From contig NZ_JAAXPN010000001.1 of the NCBI RefSeq assembly GCF_012396505.1, positions 372,001-436,000 on the forward strand: a stretch of 64,000 nucleotides of DNA, in the 5' to 3' direction. Under the pieces are notes generated by a model. It saw nothing but the letters and a program-made list of their open reading frames with translations, did not search any database and was not told the DNA's origin. The position numbers and the translations under genes were made by a program. Source of the DNA: Periweissella fabalis (GTDB lineage Bacteria > Bacillota > Bacilli > Lactobacillales > Lactobacillaceae). Shown here piece after piece: positions 24,205-33,787 of this stretch (the stretch's first letter is position 1; each line of letters starts with the position of its first letter).

Positions 24205-25740
24205 ATGGTCAGTAGTAGTGGTTTGGGTGGCGCCTACATGGGACAATATTCAGGAATTAATAATCAGACAATTGATCAATTAGTTCAAGCTGAATCAACA
24301 CCAATGTTACTAATGCAGCAACAAGTTCAAAAAATTCAAAATAAAGAGACTGCCTGGGGGGACATTCGCTCACGTTTAAACAACTTACTTAATAAAGTTA
24401 CTAATTTACAAAAACCTGAAATATTTAATACCAAAGTTGCTAGCAGTTCAAATGATCAAGTAGCAACTATTAGTGGTGATGTTACTGCTGCTGAGGGTAG
24501 TCATGATTTAATTGTTAAGCAACTAGCAACTAATACTAAAGTGACTGGGACGCGAATTTCTGATGTCAAAAATAGTAAGGAAGCTCTTAAGTTAACCGGA
24601 TCATTAGATTTATCACTAATCTATAAAGGGAATGGCGATATCAAAGATAGTATGGATAATTCTTTGTCGATTCCTAATGCTCCTAGTAATGATAGTGTTG
24701 TTGATAAATCCAAGTTAACAATTGATATTACAGAAAATGACAGTATCAGTAATATCGTTGATAAAATTAATGCTCAAAGTAAGACTACTAATATTCAAGC
24801 TTCAGTCGTTGACAATCATTTGGTCATTAAGAGCATGCTAGCAGGTAATTATACTATCAATACAACTAGCGAAACTGATAATTTGATTAATAAATTAGGC
24901 TTGGATCAAGTAAAGAGTTCAAATGGTCATGCTGCACTTTTTTCAATTGATGGCCTTGAAACTGCACGGAATAGTAATTCAATTACGGATGTTTTAGATG
25001 GTGCTACTGTAACATTGACGGGGCTTAGTCAAAAAGCAACCAGTGATGATAGTGCTGAGTTGCAAACAACGACAATTGGTTTAAAAAATGATGATAATAA
25101 ATTCGAAGGTGCTGTTAATGACTTTGTTAGTCAATACAATAGTTTAATGGGTTTAATTAAATCTGATTTAAATGTTGGTGATCCCAGTAAAGCCGATAAT
25201 CAAACCGGTTCGTTAGCTGGTGATAGTGATTTAATTCAATTACAAGCTCAATTACAACGGATTATCACACCTTCAGCAAATAATAAAGGGAATGATACAC
25301 TCTCAGCTAACAGTGTTGGAATTTCTTTAATTGATAAAGAAGGTACATTAGGCTTTGATACTACAACCTTTCAAAAAGCATTAAAAAATAACCCGCAAGC
25401 GGTTAAAGATTTCTTCTATTCTGCAGATATTGCGCCTATATCAGGTTCAGCCTCTAATGAAAAAGGCTATACTACAGTTTTAAGTAAATTTGCAAATTCG
25501 TATCTTTCAACATCGACAGGTAAAACTGGAATCATTGCTAGCAAGACAACTAGTTTTGATGCGACAATTAAAGATTTAAATCAACAAATTGATAACTTTC
25601 AAGATCGTTTGACTGCCAAACGCCAACAATATGTAAGTCAATTTAGTGCCTTAGATTCATTTATGATGCAAGCTCAAGCACAACTAAATTACTTCACCCA
25701 ACAAATTGGTGCCAATACAAATAATAATAACAATCGTTAA
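24205..25740 (+). CDS. fliD: Flagellar filament cap protein FliD (HAP2)
   Basis: FliD forms the pentameric cap that assembles flagellin at the filament tip. The 511-aa protein has the FliD N-terminal pattern (GINNQTIDQLVQAESTPM, then coiled QQQVQKIQNKETAWGDIRSRL). It also has the repeated D2/D3 beta-rich middle (VTAAEGSHDLIVKQLATNTKV) and the C-terminal domain (DFVSQYNSLMGLI...DKEGTLGFDTTTFQKALKNNPQAVKDFF, with terminal helices). Gln, Asn and Ser are abundant and there is no Cys, as usual. GAGGG precedes the ATG. It stands alone between an ABC exporter and a small membrane protein, apart from any other flagellar gene, so the rest of the flagellar locus must lie elsewhere. Confidence 0.9.
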   Translation: MVSSSGLGGAYMGQYSGINNQTIDQLVQAESTPMLLMQQQVQKIQNKETAWGDIRSRLNNLLNKVTNLQKPEIFNTKVASSSNDQVATISGDVTAAEGSHDLIVKQLATNTKVTGTRISDVKNSKEALKLTGSLDLSLIYKGNGDIKDSMDNSLSIPNAPSNDSVVDKSKLTIDITENDSISNIVDKINAQSKTTNIQASVVDNHLVIKSMLAGNYTINTTSETDNLINKLGLDQVKSSNGHAALFSIDGLETARNSNSITDVLDGATVTLTGLSQKATSDDSAELQTTTIGLKNDDNKFEGAVNDFVSQYNSLMGLIKSDLNVGDPSKADNQTGSLAGDSDLIQLQAQLQRIITPSANNKGNDTLSANSVGISLIDKEGTLGFDTTTFQKALKNNPQAVKDFFYSADIAPISGSASNEKGYTTVLSKFANSYLSTSTGKTGIIASKTTSFDATIKDLNQQIDNFQDRLTAKRQQYVSQFSALDSFMMQAQAQLNYFTQQIGANTNNNNNR

Positions 25741-25804
25741 TAATCTTGATTCGATGGGATAAAGCAGTGATCTGCAAACTCTAACCGAGGTTAAACACAT
25801 CAAG

Positions 25805-25859
25805 AAATACACTAAATAGATCCCTGAAGATTTTTTCAAGGGATCTATTTAGTGTATTT
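25805..25859. terminator. Long-stem terminator with shared repeat core
   Basis: Arms of about 24 nt (25805-25828 and 25835-25859, one bulged A) lie between fliD and the convergent small gene. They contain the AGAAATACACTAAATA core (25803-25818) also present at 15451 and 53230. Confidence 0.8.
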
Positions 25860-25922
25860 TGATTATATAGACTGCTTGAGCATAGCCTGATTACAAGCTA
25901 ATCATGCCTAAACATTTTCAAA

Positions 25923-26120
25923 TTATCCTAACTGACCATTAAACAATGCTTTAACAATAATAATGATTAACCCAAAGATAATTAAAATTAGCGCTAATCT
26001 TGAAATAGTCACATTCTTTGAACGATAAATCCCACCCCAGAGCCGTTCACGTGGAGTTAATAACATCGTAATTACACCAATTATCGTAATAAGTATTCCT
26101 AAAAATATCACATAATCCAT
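25923..26120 (-). CDS. Small two-helix membrane protein
   Basis: This 65-aa protein has two hydrophobic helices (about 3-21 and 41-60) separated by the positively charged loop TPRERLWGGIYRSKNVTISR. A strong AAAGGAGG lies nine bases before the ATG, so it is very likely translated. No motif identifies it. It is monocistronic and divergent from the SOS-box gene. Confidence 0.65.
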   Translation of the reverse strand: MDYVIFLGILITIIGVITMLLTPRERLWGGIYRSKNVTISRLALILIIFGLIIIIVKALFNGQLG

Positions 26121-26198
26121 TTATCAGGCCTCCTTTAAAATAGCGATTACTAGGTTATAAGTATTATATCAAATTATTTAATAACCTTGAAAGTGTCA

Positions 26199-26227
26199 TT
26201 GCGAACATATGTTCATATTGGTATAAT
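26199..26227 (+). promoter_or_regulatory. LexA (SOS) box inside a strong promoter
   Basis: TTGCGA (26199-26204), a 17-bp spacer and TATAAT (26222-26227), preceded by TG at -15/-14, make a strong promoter. Position 26202-26215 reads CGAAC-ATAT-GTTCA. This matches the B. subtilis LexA/DinR consensus CGAAC-N4-GTTCG at nine of ten fixed positions. The box overlaps the -35 and spacer, ideal for repression. Confidence 0.75.
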
Positions 26228-26234
26228 ATGTCCT

Positions 26235-26915
26235 ATGAAAAAAGAACAGAGCAAAAAAACCGTATTAAGTAAAGAAGAGCGGCAACGCATTTGGCAGTTG
26301 TTAACCCCAGCACAGCAAGCCGTCTTAAATGAACATGTGCGTTATCGCCAAACTTCATTATTCACTAATAGTAATTTACTAGGTGAAAGTACTGACTGGG
26401 AATTTGTTGCGTATCAACTAAATGAGAACTATGACAACGTTCAAGGTAAGCAATTATTTTGTGATTGTGGCCGGCGCTTAAAACATCAATACATGTTGCA
26501 AAATCAGACTAGTGGTAAAATGTTGAAACTTGGGATTAGTCATTTTGCTGATCACGCCCAAATTCCTGAACCCATCATGCGCCAATTGCAAACCCAAATT
26601 CACCAACTCAACTTTGGTTTAGATGAAACGCTACGCCGGTATCGTCGAGGGGTGAAGTTAAATCCTGCTGTTAAAGCATGGTTATTAGCCCAAGATACGC
26701 ACAATTATGCCCCATTTACCCAAGAATATGTTGCAGTGGACTTACCTTTAACGGTTGAAGATACGTACGCCATTCGTAATGCGTTTGCCCGATTTGAGCG
26801 TCAACAATTAAAAGCCCAGCAACCAGTCGTTAAACGCACCCGACGGACCAAAAAGGTGAAACAAGCTGAAAATCAAGCCAAAGTTGACTTATACTTAAAA
26901 GCCTTTGATTGGTAG
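26235..26915 (+). CDS. Predicted SOS-regulated protein of unknown function
   Basis: The protein has 226 aa from the ATG at 26235. There is no ribosome site, and the -10 box ends only 8 bp upstream, so the transcript probably begins at or next to the ATG (leaderless). Features include a basic N-terminus, a C-x-C motif (C76, C78 in FCDCGRRLKHQY), GISHFADH (H103, H107), possibly a metal site together with the cysteines, and a C-terminal basic stretch VVKRTRRTKKVKQ. The basic character suggests nucleic-acid binding. I do not recognise the family. A role in DNA damage response is inferred only from the LexA box. An in-frame codon at 26187 lies upstream of the promoter and is not the start. Confidence 0.75.
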   Translation: MKKEQSKKTVLSKEERQRIWQLLTPAQQAVLNEHVRYRQTSLFTNSNLLGESTDWEFVAYQLNENYDNVQGKQLFCDCGRRLKHQYMLQNQTSGKMLKLGISHFADHAQIPEPIMRQLQTQIHQLNFGLDETLRRYRRGVKLNPAVKAWLLAQDTHNYAPFTQEYVAVDLPLTVEDTYAIRNAFARFERQQLKAQQPVVKRTRRTKKVKQAENQAKVDLYLKAFDW

Positions 26916-27011
26916 GGATGGTTGGTACTTGTATTTAATAAGCGATTTCATGTATAATATAGGTTACTGAAATTTTACAACCTTCAAATTGTAATGATTC
27001 TCAGAATCTAA

Positions 27012-28157
<1,146 letters not shown>

Positions 28158-28174
28158 CATTAATTGTAAAATTC

Positions 28175-28206
28175 CAGCAGATTTTGATAGTTTGCTGGTC
28201 TTTTGC
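28175..28206 (+). terminator. Weak terminator after mnmA
   Basis: CCAGCA (28175-28180) and TGCTGG (28194-28199) form a 6-bp stem followed by TCTTTT. Confidence 0.5.
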
Positions 28207-28315
28207 TATTTAAAAAAGCTAAAATTGAAAAAACATTAATCCTAGCGATAATCACAAACTAGGGCATAAATATGCTAAGATAAAGCAATAAATAGTTTAG
28301 AAAGTTGGAATAATT

Positions 28316-28534
28316 ATGGAACATGGATACGTTAAGATTTGGGACGAAGAAAAGGGCTTTGGGTATATCGAAATTACCGGTCAAGATGACATTTTTGTTC
28401 ATTTCTCAGGCATTGTTGGTGATGGTTTTAAAGCTTTAACAGTTGGTGATTACGTTGAATTTGTTGTGGTTGAAGGAGTTCGTGGCCCCCAAGCTGCCCA
28501 AGTACACGTAATTGATGCACCAATTGCAGACTAA
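28316..28534 (+). CDS. Cold-shock domain protein
   Basis: This 72-aa single-domain protein binds single-stranded RNA or DNA. It has RNP1 KGFGYIEI (13-20) and RNP2 DIFVHF (25-30). The usual KWFNAEKGFGFI start is altered to [15 protein letters not shown], a divergent CspA-like variant. It is the first gene of a probable operon with nudF (17 bp downstream), a membrane protein, mtnN and nifS. Confidence 0.85.
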   Translation: MEHGYVKIWDEEKGFGYIEITGQDDIFVHFSGIVGDGFKALTVGDYVEFVVVEGVRGPQAAQVHVIDAPIAD

Positions 28535-28551
28535 TTAATGGAGGCATTATT

Positions 28552-29118
28552 ATGGATTTTGCAGAAAAAGTTATTGGACGTGAACTAAAATATCACGGTG
28601 CCATTATTGACGTTGAGGTCCAAACGGTTGAATTACCCAATGGCCAAACAGCAACCCGTGATATTGTCCACCATTGTCCAGCGATTGCAATTTTAGCAAT
28701 TACTGATGACAACAAAGCCGTGATTATGCGTCAATGGCGAACTGCCTTAGCTAAGGAAACTCTTGAAATTCCAGCAGGAAAAGTAGATGATCGTGATACT
28801 GATCCATTACAAACTGCGATTCGTGAATTAAATGAAGAAACTCGGATGCAAGCTGCCCATATTGAAAAAATTAGTAGTTTTTATCTTTCAGCGGGCTACG
28901 CAGATGAATTAATGCATCTGTATTTGGCAACTGGTTTAACACCAGTTACTGATGAATTACCCCAAGATGATGATGAAAATCTCGCCCTCAGCACGTACAC
29001 TCTTGATGAATTAGCCGCTTTAAATGCCCAAGGTTTACTCGATGATTCAAAAACGCAAGTGGCTTACTGGTATTGGGCAGCCAACCAAGCCTATGTAAAG
29101 GGGTTAATCAATGGATAA
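28552..29118 (+). CDS. nudF: ADP-ribose pyrophosphatase (Nudix, NudF-like)
   Basis: This 188-aa enzyme of the NudF/YqkG type hydrolyses ADP-ribose to AMP and ribose-5-phosphate. The Nudix box runs from IPAGKVD to RELNEETRM (about 78-104); one upstream acidic position is Asp rather than the usual Glu. Upstream IVHHCPAIAILAIT and VIMRQWRTALAKETLEIPAGK are typical of the family. GGAGG precedes the ATG. The stop overlaps the next gene by 8 bp. Confidence 0.88.
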   Translation: MDFAEKVIGRELKYHGAIIDVEVQTVELPNGQTATRDIVHHCPAIAILAITDDNKAVIMRQWRTALAKETLEIPAGKVDDRDTDPLQTAIRELNEETRMQAAHIEKISSFYLSAGYADELMHLYLATGLTPVTDELPQDDDENLALSTYTLDELAALNAQGLLDDSKTQVAYWYWAANQAYVKGLING

Positions 29119-29464
29119 AGACCCAATTACGCGTAAAGAGTATCGTGAATATCAACAAAGTCATCAAAAAGCAACGCCAACCACTGAAGATTCAACTATG
29201 CGGCGCATGCATGATGGGCGCTATGTTGATGAAAACGGTGAGATTCATACGCGCGACGATAGCTTTGCACAAGAGCCCCAAGGTGAAAGTGAGCGCCAAA
29301 CCGCGCAACGTTTTGCCAAAAATAAACGTTATGACATGGACGAATTTGGGCGATTGACTTCTTTAGGGAAGCAACAACGACTTAAGTTCCGTTTAAATGT
29401 CACGATTGTGATTTTAGTGTTATTAATTATTGCTACATTTTTAGTTTTACGCTTTGTCGATTAA
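29111..29464 (+). CDS. Single-pass membrane protein, conserved in csp-nudF-mtnN clusters
   Basis: This 117-aa protein has a highly charged N-terminal region of about 92 residues with few hydrophobics (probably cytoplasmic, partly disordered). One transmembrane helix follows at about 94-115 (LNVTIVILVLLIIATFLVLRFVD). It overlaps nudF by 8 bp and lies upstream of mtnN, so it is cotranscribed. A similar small membrane protein occupies this place in lactobacilli, but its role is unknown. Confidence 0.75.
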   Translation: MDKDPITRKEYREYQQSHQKATPTTEDSTMRRMHDGRYVDENGEIHTRDDSFAQEPQGESERQTAQRFAKNKRYDMDEFGRLTSLGKQQRLKFRLNVTIVILVLLIIATFLVLRFVD

Positions 29465-29503
29465 CTAGTTTACTTACATGATATTGAGAGGAATTTGAAA
29501 AGA

Positions 29504-30202
29504 ATGAAATACGGAATTATTAACGCCATGCCAGAAGAAATGGCTAACTTAGAAGCAGCGATGGAAAACCTTGAAATCAAGAGTATTAAGCACATTGATT
29601 TTCACGTTGGTACCATTGCTGGTCAAGACGTGGTGGTTGTTGAATCAGGAATTGGTAAAGTCCAAGCTGGTTTAACCACAGCTTTATTGATTACTAACTT
29701 TGATGTTGATGTTATTATCAACTCTGGTTCCGCTGGGGCCATTGGCGAAGGATTGAAGATTGGGGATGTCGTAGTTGCATCCGAAACCGCCTATCACGAT
29801 GTTGATGCCACGGTCTTTGGTTATAGTTACGGGCAAGTACCCCAACAACCAGCTCGCTTTGTCGCTGATAAAAACCTTGTTACTCAAATTATGGATGCTG
29901 CTAAAAGTACCGGTTTACATACTGTGACGGGCTTAATCGTAACTTCAGATTCATTTGTGGCTAGTGCGCAACAAGTTGACCGTATCAAAGCTAACTTCCC
30001 TGATGCAATGTCTGCTGAAATGGAAAGTGCTGCGATTGCTCAAGCCGCCCATCAATTTGGGATTCCTTATGCTGTAATTCGCGCCATGTCTGACAATGCT
30101 GATGGGGATGCTGGTGTTACTTTTGACGAATTTATCGTACAAGCTGGTAAACAATCAGCTGACATGTTAATTGCACTTTTCAAAAACCAAGCTGCTAAGT
30201 AA
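29504..30202 (+). CDS. mtnN: 5'-methylthioadenosine/S-adenosylhomocysteine nucleosidase
   Basis: The enzyme cleaves MTA and SAH to adenine and the thioribose or ribosylhomocysteine, recycling SAM by-products and feeding AI-2 synthesis through LuxS where present. It has 232 aa from the ATG at 29504. I prefer this start because GAGAGG lies about 11 bases upstream, while the in-frame TTG at 29495 is too close to it. Family blocks are IINAMPEEM, VESGIGKVQAGLTTALL, NSGSAGAIG, EMESAAIAQAAHQFGIPYAVIRAMSDNAD (with catalytic Glu and Asp) and FDEF. Confidence 0.93.
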   Translation: MKYGIINAMPEEMANLEAAMENLEIKSIKHIDFHVGTIAGQDVVVVESGIGKVQAGLTTALLITNFDVDVIINSGSAGAIGEGLKIGDVVVASETAYHDVDATVFGYSYGQVPQQPARFVADKNLVTQIMDAAKSTGLHTVTGLIVTSDSFVASAQQVDRIKANFPDAMSAEMESAAIAQAAHQFGIPYAVIRAMSDNADGDAGVTFDEFIVQAGKQSADMLIALFKNQAAK

Positions 30203-30236
30203 TTATCGCTAGTTGTTTCTTGAAAAGGACGGAAAA

Positions 30237-31406
30237 ATGAAAGAAGTTGCTTTAAATACCGGGGTTGTATATTTAGATAATGCAGCCACTACTCCAATGG
30301 CACCCGAAGTAATTGATACCATGTTAACAACCATGCAATCAACGTTTGGGAATGCCTCATCAACACATGCCTTTGGTCGTAAAGCCCACATGGTGCTTGA
30401 AAATGCCCGCCAAGTTATTGCACGTTCGATTAACGCCAAAGATGAAGAAATTGTCTTTACCTCTGGTGGAACGGAATCTGATAACACGGCCATTATTGGA
30501 ACCGCTGAAGCACGTCAGCACCTAGGTAAACATATTATTACTAGTGCGGTTGAACATGAAGCAGTTTTAAAACCATTAGCATGGTTAGCCGAACACGGTT
30601 TTGAAATTACTTACTTACCAGTTAATGAAGCTGGTGAAGTCAGTGTGGCTGACCTAAAAGCGGCTTTACGTGATGATACAATCTTAGTAACCATTATGAT
30701 GGGGAATAACGAAGTCGGTTCCCATATGCCCATTCGTGAAATTGGAGCAGTCTTAGCAGATCACCAAGCATGGTTTCACACTGATGCAGTCCAAGCATAT
30801 GGCTTACTAGATATTGATGTTAAGCGTGATCATATTGATATGCTATCAACCTCTGCGCACAAGATTAATGGCCCTAAGCAATTAGGGTTCTTGTACCGCC
30901 GCGATGGCTTGGTCTTTCCAAGTTATTTAAAAGGTGGCGATCAAGAAGAAAAACGTCGCGCTGGGACCGAAAATATTCCAGCAATTGCTGGCTTTGCAAC
31001 CGCGGTTGAATTAATTACACCAGCAGAAAAAGCTAAGCGGCAAGTCAAATACGCCGCCTTTAAAGATCAAGTGTTAAGTGGTTTAGCGGCCGCTGACATT
31101 GATGTTGCTGTTAATGGGGCTATTAAAGAAGATTCGCTCCAACATGTGTTAAACATTTGGATCAAAGGGGTTTCAACGTATGTCATGCAAACTAATCTTG
31201 ATATGGCTGGCATTGCCATTTCAGGTGGTTCGGCATGTACGGCTGGTTCCCTTGAACCATCGCATGTCCTAACGGCGATGTATGGTGAAACTTCACCACG
31301 GATTGAAGAATCACTCCGGATTAGCTTTGGCACGTACACGACTAGCGCTGACATTGATGCGTTGGTTGCCAATATTGCCAAAACGGTTAAACGTGTCCTT
31401 AAATAG
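30237..31406 (+). CDS. Cysteine desulfurase (NifS/IscS family)
   Basis: This PLP enzyme releases sulfur from cysteine as a protein persulfide. The 389-aa protein has YLDNAATTPM at the N-terminus, the PLP lysine K209 in STSAHKINGPKQLG, and the catalytic cysteine C334 in SGGSACTAGSLEPSHVL, a mobile class I-type loop. The start at 30237 has AAGGACGG upstream. With mnmA nearby, its main job is probably tRNA thiolation, as for the NifS-MnmA pairs of Firmicutes. It is the last gene of the csp-nudF cluster, and a strong terminator follows. Confidence 0.93.
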   Translation: MKEVALNTGVVYLDNAATTPMAPEVIDTMLTTMQSTFGNASSTHAFGRKAHMVLENARQVIARSINAKDEEIVFTSGGTESDNTAIIGTAEARQHLGKHIITSAVEHEAVLKPLAWLAEHGFEITYLPVNEAGEVSVADLKAALRDDTILVTIMMGNNEVGSHMPIREIGAVLADHQAWFHTDAVQAYGLLDIDVKRDHIDMLSTSAHKINGPKQLGFLYRRDGLVFPSYLKGGDQEEKRRAGTENIPAIAGFATAVELITPAEKAKRQVKYAAFKDQVLSGLAAADIDVAVNGAIKEDSLQHVLNIWIKGVSTYVMQTNLDMAGIAISGGSACTAGSLEPSHVLTAMYGETSPRIEESLRISFGTYTTSADIDALVANIAKTVKRVLK

Positions 31407-31432
31407 ACCGGTTAACGAACAATAACTAACTT

Positions 31433-31477
31433 AAAAAGCCTCACTAACAATCTGTGCATTGTTAGCGGGGCTTTTTT
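31433..31477 (+). terminator. Terminator after nifS
   Basis: AAAAAGCC-CTAACAAT and ATTGTTAG-GGGCTTTTTT form a long stem with a small internal mismatch, followed by T6. Confidence 0.85.
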
Positions 31478-31606
31478 GCGACTTAAATTTGGTTAAAATA
31501 GGCTGGAAAAAGGGCCTGGATTTCAGTAGTCAAATAATTTTCAAGATATTCAAACTGAATTTTTTGGGGTATCTTTTGCTATTAACTATTCCAAAGATAA
31601 TTGAAT

Positions 31607-32356
31607 TCAAAATTCCGTCACTTGTGTATCTCGCGGTAGCATGTGCTTTGAAATACTGGCGAGTTTAGCTAGTAAAAAAGTTAATTTTTGTGTTCGCCAG
31701 CTAATATACGCAGCTAATAAATCGATATTTTCAATCACATCTTGCGGATTATGTTGAGTAATAGTTGCTAAGCGCTTTAAGCGATATTCAACCGTTTTAC
31801 GATGTACATGCAGAATGGTCGCAGTTTTAGCGATGCTATGGTTTGTAATGGTAAATACCCAAAACGTATTTAAGAGATTTAACTCATCTTGTCCGCTGCC
31901 TAAGTTATTAATAATTGTCACTAAATGCTCCTTAGCAATCCCGCTATTACGTAATGCTTCAAATTGTTGAGTCATTTGATAAGTTGCTTGATGGTTAATA
32001 GAATTTGGGGTCGTAAAACATAGTGCTTGGAGTGCTTCTTTAATTGTCCCAGATATGTCAAAGTGGGCTTTGCCAATTCCAATTTGATTAGGCGTACTAA
32101 AATACTTTGTTACTAGGGTTGGAGACTCAAATTGGTGCAAAATAAAAACAATGTGTTCTGCATCTAATCGAAAGCTTAACTGGATGTGCATTGGTCGGGT
32201 TATTTGTTGTGAATGTTTAATAACAATCGCGTAATAAGCTTGGCGTAAATCAACACCTAATGTATAAGCTTGCTGTTCAAAAGCTGGAGAAATAGGTTTA
32301 TCCATATCAGCGATTGTTAGCCATTCATGTAAAAAGCGCTCAGTTTTATTTACCAT
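31607..32356 (-). CDS. PucR/CdaR-type transcriptional regulator near the ADI operon
   Basis: This 249-aa protein starts at the ATG at 32356, with GGAGG five bases upstream; in-frame codons to 32401 lack a ribosome site. The C-terminal ~60 residues (LLNTFWVFTITNHSIAKTATILHVHRKTVEYRLKRLATI) form the PucR-type helix-turn-helix seen in CdaR and PucR proteins. The N-terminal ~170 residues are a sensory region of unknown ligand. It is transcribed divergently from arcA across 161 bp holding a long inverted repeat, so it probably controls the arginine deiminase operon. Known ADI regulators are ArgR/AhrC or Crp-type ArcR, so this family would be unusual there. Confidence 0.8.
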   Translation of the reverse strand: MVNKTERFLHEWLTIADMDKPISPAFEQQAYTLGVDLRQAYYAIVIKHSQQITRPMHIQLSFRLDAEHIVFILHQFESPTLVTKYFSTPNQIGIGKAHFDISGTIKEALQALCFTTPNSINHQATYQMTQQFEALRNSGIAKEHLVTIINNLGSGQDELNLLNTFWVFTITNHSIAKTATILHVHRKTVEYRLKRLATITQHNPQDVIENIDLLAAYISWRTQKLTFLLAKLASISKHMLPRDTQVTEF

Positions 32357-32430
32357 GAATACCTCCATTCCATTATCCAGAAATATATTTTTGTTAACCA
32401 TTTGGATAACTATATTTTCATTTTATACCC

Positions 32431-32460
32431 TATATTAAGTAACAACAATCGCTTAATATA
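32431..32460. promoter_or_regulatory. Inverted repeat between regulator and arcA (candidate operator)
   Basis: TATATTAAG (32431-32439) and CTTAATATA (32452-32460) are perfect 9-bp arms with a 12-bp spacer, 58 bp upstream of arcA. A second, wider repeat, TTATCCA (32373-32379) and TGGATAA (32403-32409), lies nearer the regulator start. Confidence 0.6.
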
Positions 32461-32517
32461 AAGGTTAGGAGGGCTTCTATTAAAAGTTTATGCATATTTA
32501 AAAAGGAGGAAAACTTA

Positions 32518-33756
32518 ATGAAGAAACCAGTAATTAATGTTAACTCAGAAATAGGAACTTTAAAATCAGTCCTATTAAAACGTCCAGGTGAAGAAATTGA
32601 AAATATTACTCCTGATACAATGACACGGCTTTTGTTTGATGATATTCCGTATTTAAAAATTGCCCAAGAAGAGCATGACTTTTTTGCAAAAGTTCTTAAT
32701 GATAATGGTGTCGAGGTTGTCTATCTTGAAGATTTAGTTGAAGATGTTTTTAATCTTGCCTCAGACATAAAACTTGAATTTATCGAGCGATTTTTGTCTG
32801 AATCTGGTTATGACTTGGGAACAACACATGATGCATTACTTGCATATTTGGATGATTTTACCAATGATCAATTAGTAGCTAAGTTGTACGGTGGTATTCG
32901 ACGAAATGAATTAGATTTCATTAATGATTCATTGCATGATTTAGCTGGTCGCGATGCACAAAATCCTTACTTATTAAATCCATTACCCAATGCTTACTTT
33001 ACTCGAGATCCGCAAGCAGCAATCGGTAATGGTATTACTATTAACCGTATGACTTATTCAGCCCGCCAACCAGAATCATTATTTACAGAATATGTGATGC
33101 GTTATCATCCTCGGTATACTGGCAAAGTAAATATTTGGCGGAATCGTAATAATATGACCCGACTTGAAGGTGGTGATCAATTAGTATTAAATAACCATGT
33201 CTTAGCAATTGGAGTTTCACAACGGACTTCATCCAAATCAATTGAGGCCTTGGCACGAGAATTATTTGCAAATACAGCAGCAAATTTTGATACTATTGTT
33301 GCTATTGAAATACCGCATAACCATGCAATGATGCATTTAGACACGGTATTTACAATGATTAATCATGATCAGTTTTCTATTTTTCCAGGTATCATGGATG
33401 AAAAAGGACAAATGAATATTTTTATTATGACTCCTGGACCTGATAATACAATTAAACTAAGCCATCGAACAGATTTGATGGCGACACTAAAAGAGGTTTT
33501 AAAGCTCCCAGAATTAGATTTAATCCAAACTGGTGGTGGGGATAAAATTATTAGCCAACGTGAACAATGGAATGATGGTTCAAACACCTTAGCAATAGCA
33601 CCGGGTGAAGTTATTACTTATGATCGTAACTATGTTAGTAATGAGTTACTTCGCCAACATGGTATTATCGTGCATGAAGTTCGCTCTAGTGAATTATCAC
33701 GTGGTCGTGGAGGACCAAGATGTATGTCACAACCACTTTGGCGTGAAGATTTATAA
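32518..33756 (+). CDS. arcA: Arginine deiminase
   Basis: ArcA hydrolyses arginine to citrulline and ammonia, the first step of the energy-yielding and acid-protective ADI pathway. It has 412 aa, the usual length. Motifs are [12 protein letters not shown] near the N-terminus, FTRDP (161 region), [23 protein letters not shown] with the catalytic His/Glu region, and the C-terminal [13 protein letters not shown] with the nucleophile C402. AAAGGAGG precedes the ATG. It is the first gene of arcA-arcB-arcD-arcC. Confidence 0.96.
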   Translation: MKKPVINVNSEIGTLKSVLLKRPGEEIENITPDTMTRLLFDDIPYLKIAQEEHDFFAKVLNDNGVEVVYLEDLVEDVFNLASDIKLEFIERFLSESGYDLGTTHDALLAYLDDFTNDQLVAKLYGGIRRNELDFINDSLHDLAGRDAQNPYLLNPLPNAYFTRDPQAAIGNGITINRMTYSARQPESLFTEYVMRYHPRYTGKVNIWRNRNNMTRLEGGDQLVLNNHVLAIGVSQRTSSKSIEALARELFANTAANFDTIVAIEIPHNHAMMHLDTVFTMINHDQFSIFPGIMDEKGQMNIFIMTPGPDNTIKLSHRTDLMATLKEVLKLPELDLIQTGGGDKIISQREQWNDGSNTLAIAPGEVITYDRNYVSNELLRQHGIIVHEVRSSELSRGRGGPRCMSQPLWREDL

Positions 33757-33787
33757 ACTAATTACCATCTAAAGGGGAGGCATTTGT

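Noticed and set aside
31459-31668. 69-aa plus-strand ORF after nifS
   Set aside because: It begins within the nifS terminator, overlaps the regulator gene on the other strand and has no ribosome site.
32357-32401. Longer start for the PucR-type regulator
   Set aside because: The upstream ATG at 32401 has no ribosome site, whereas GGAGG lies 5 bp before the ATG at 32356.
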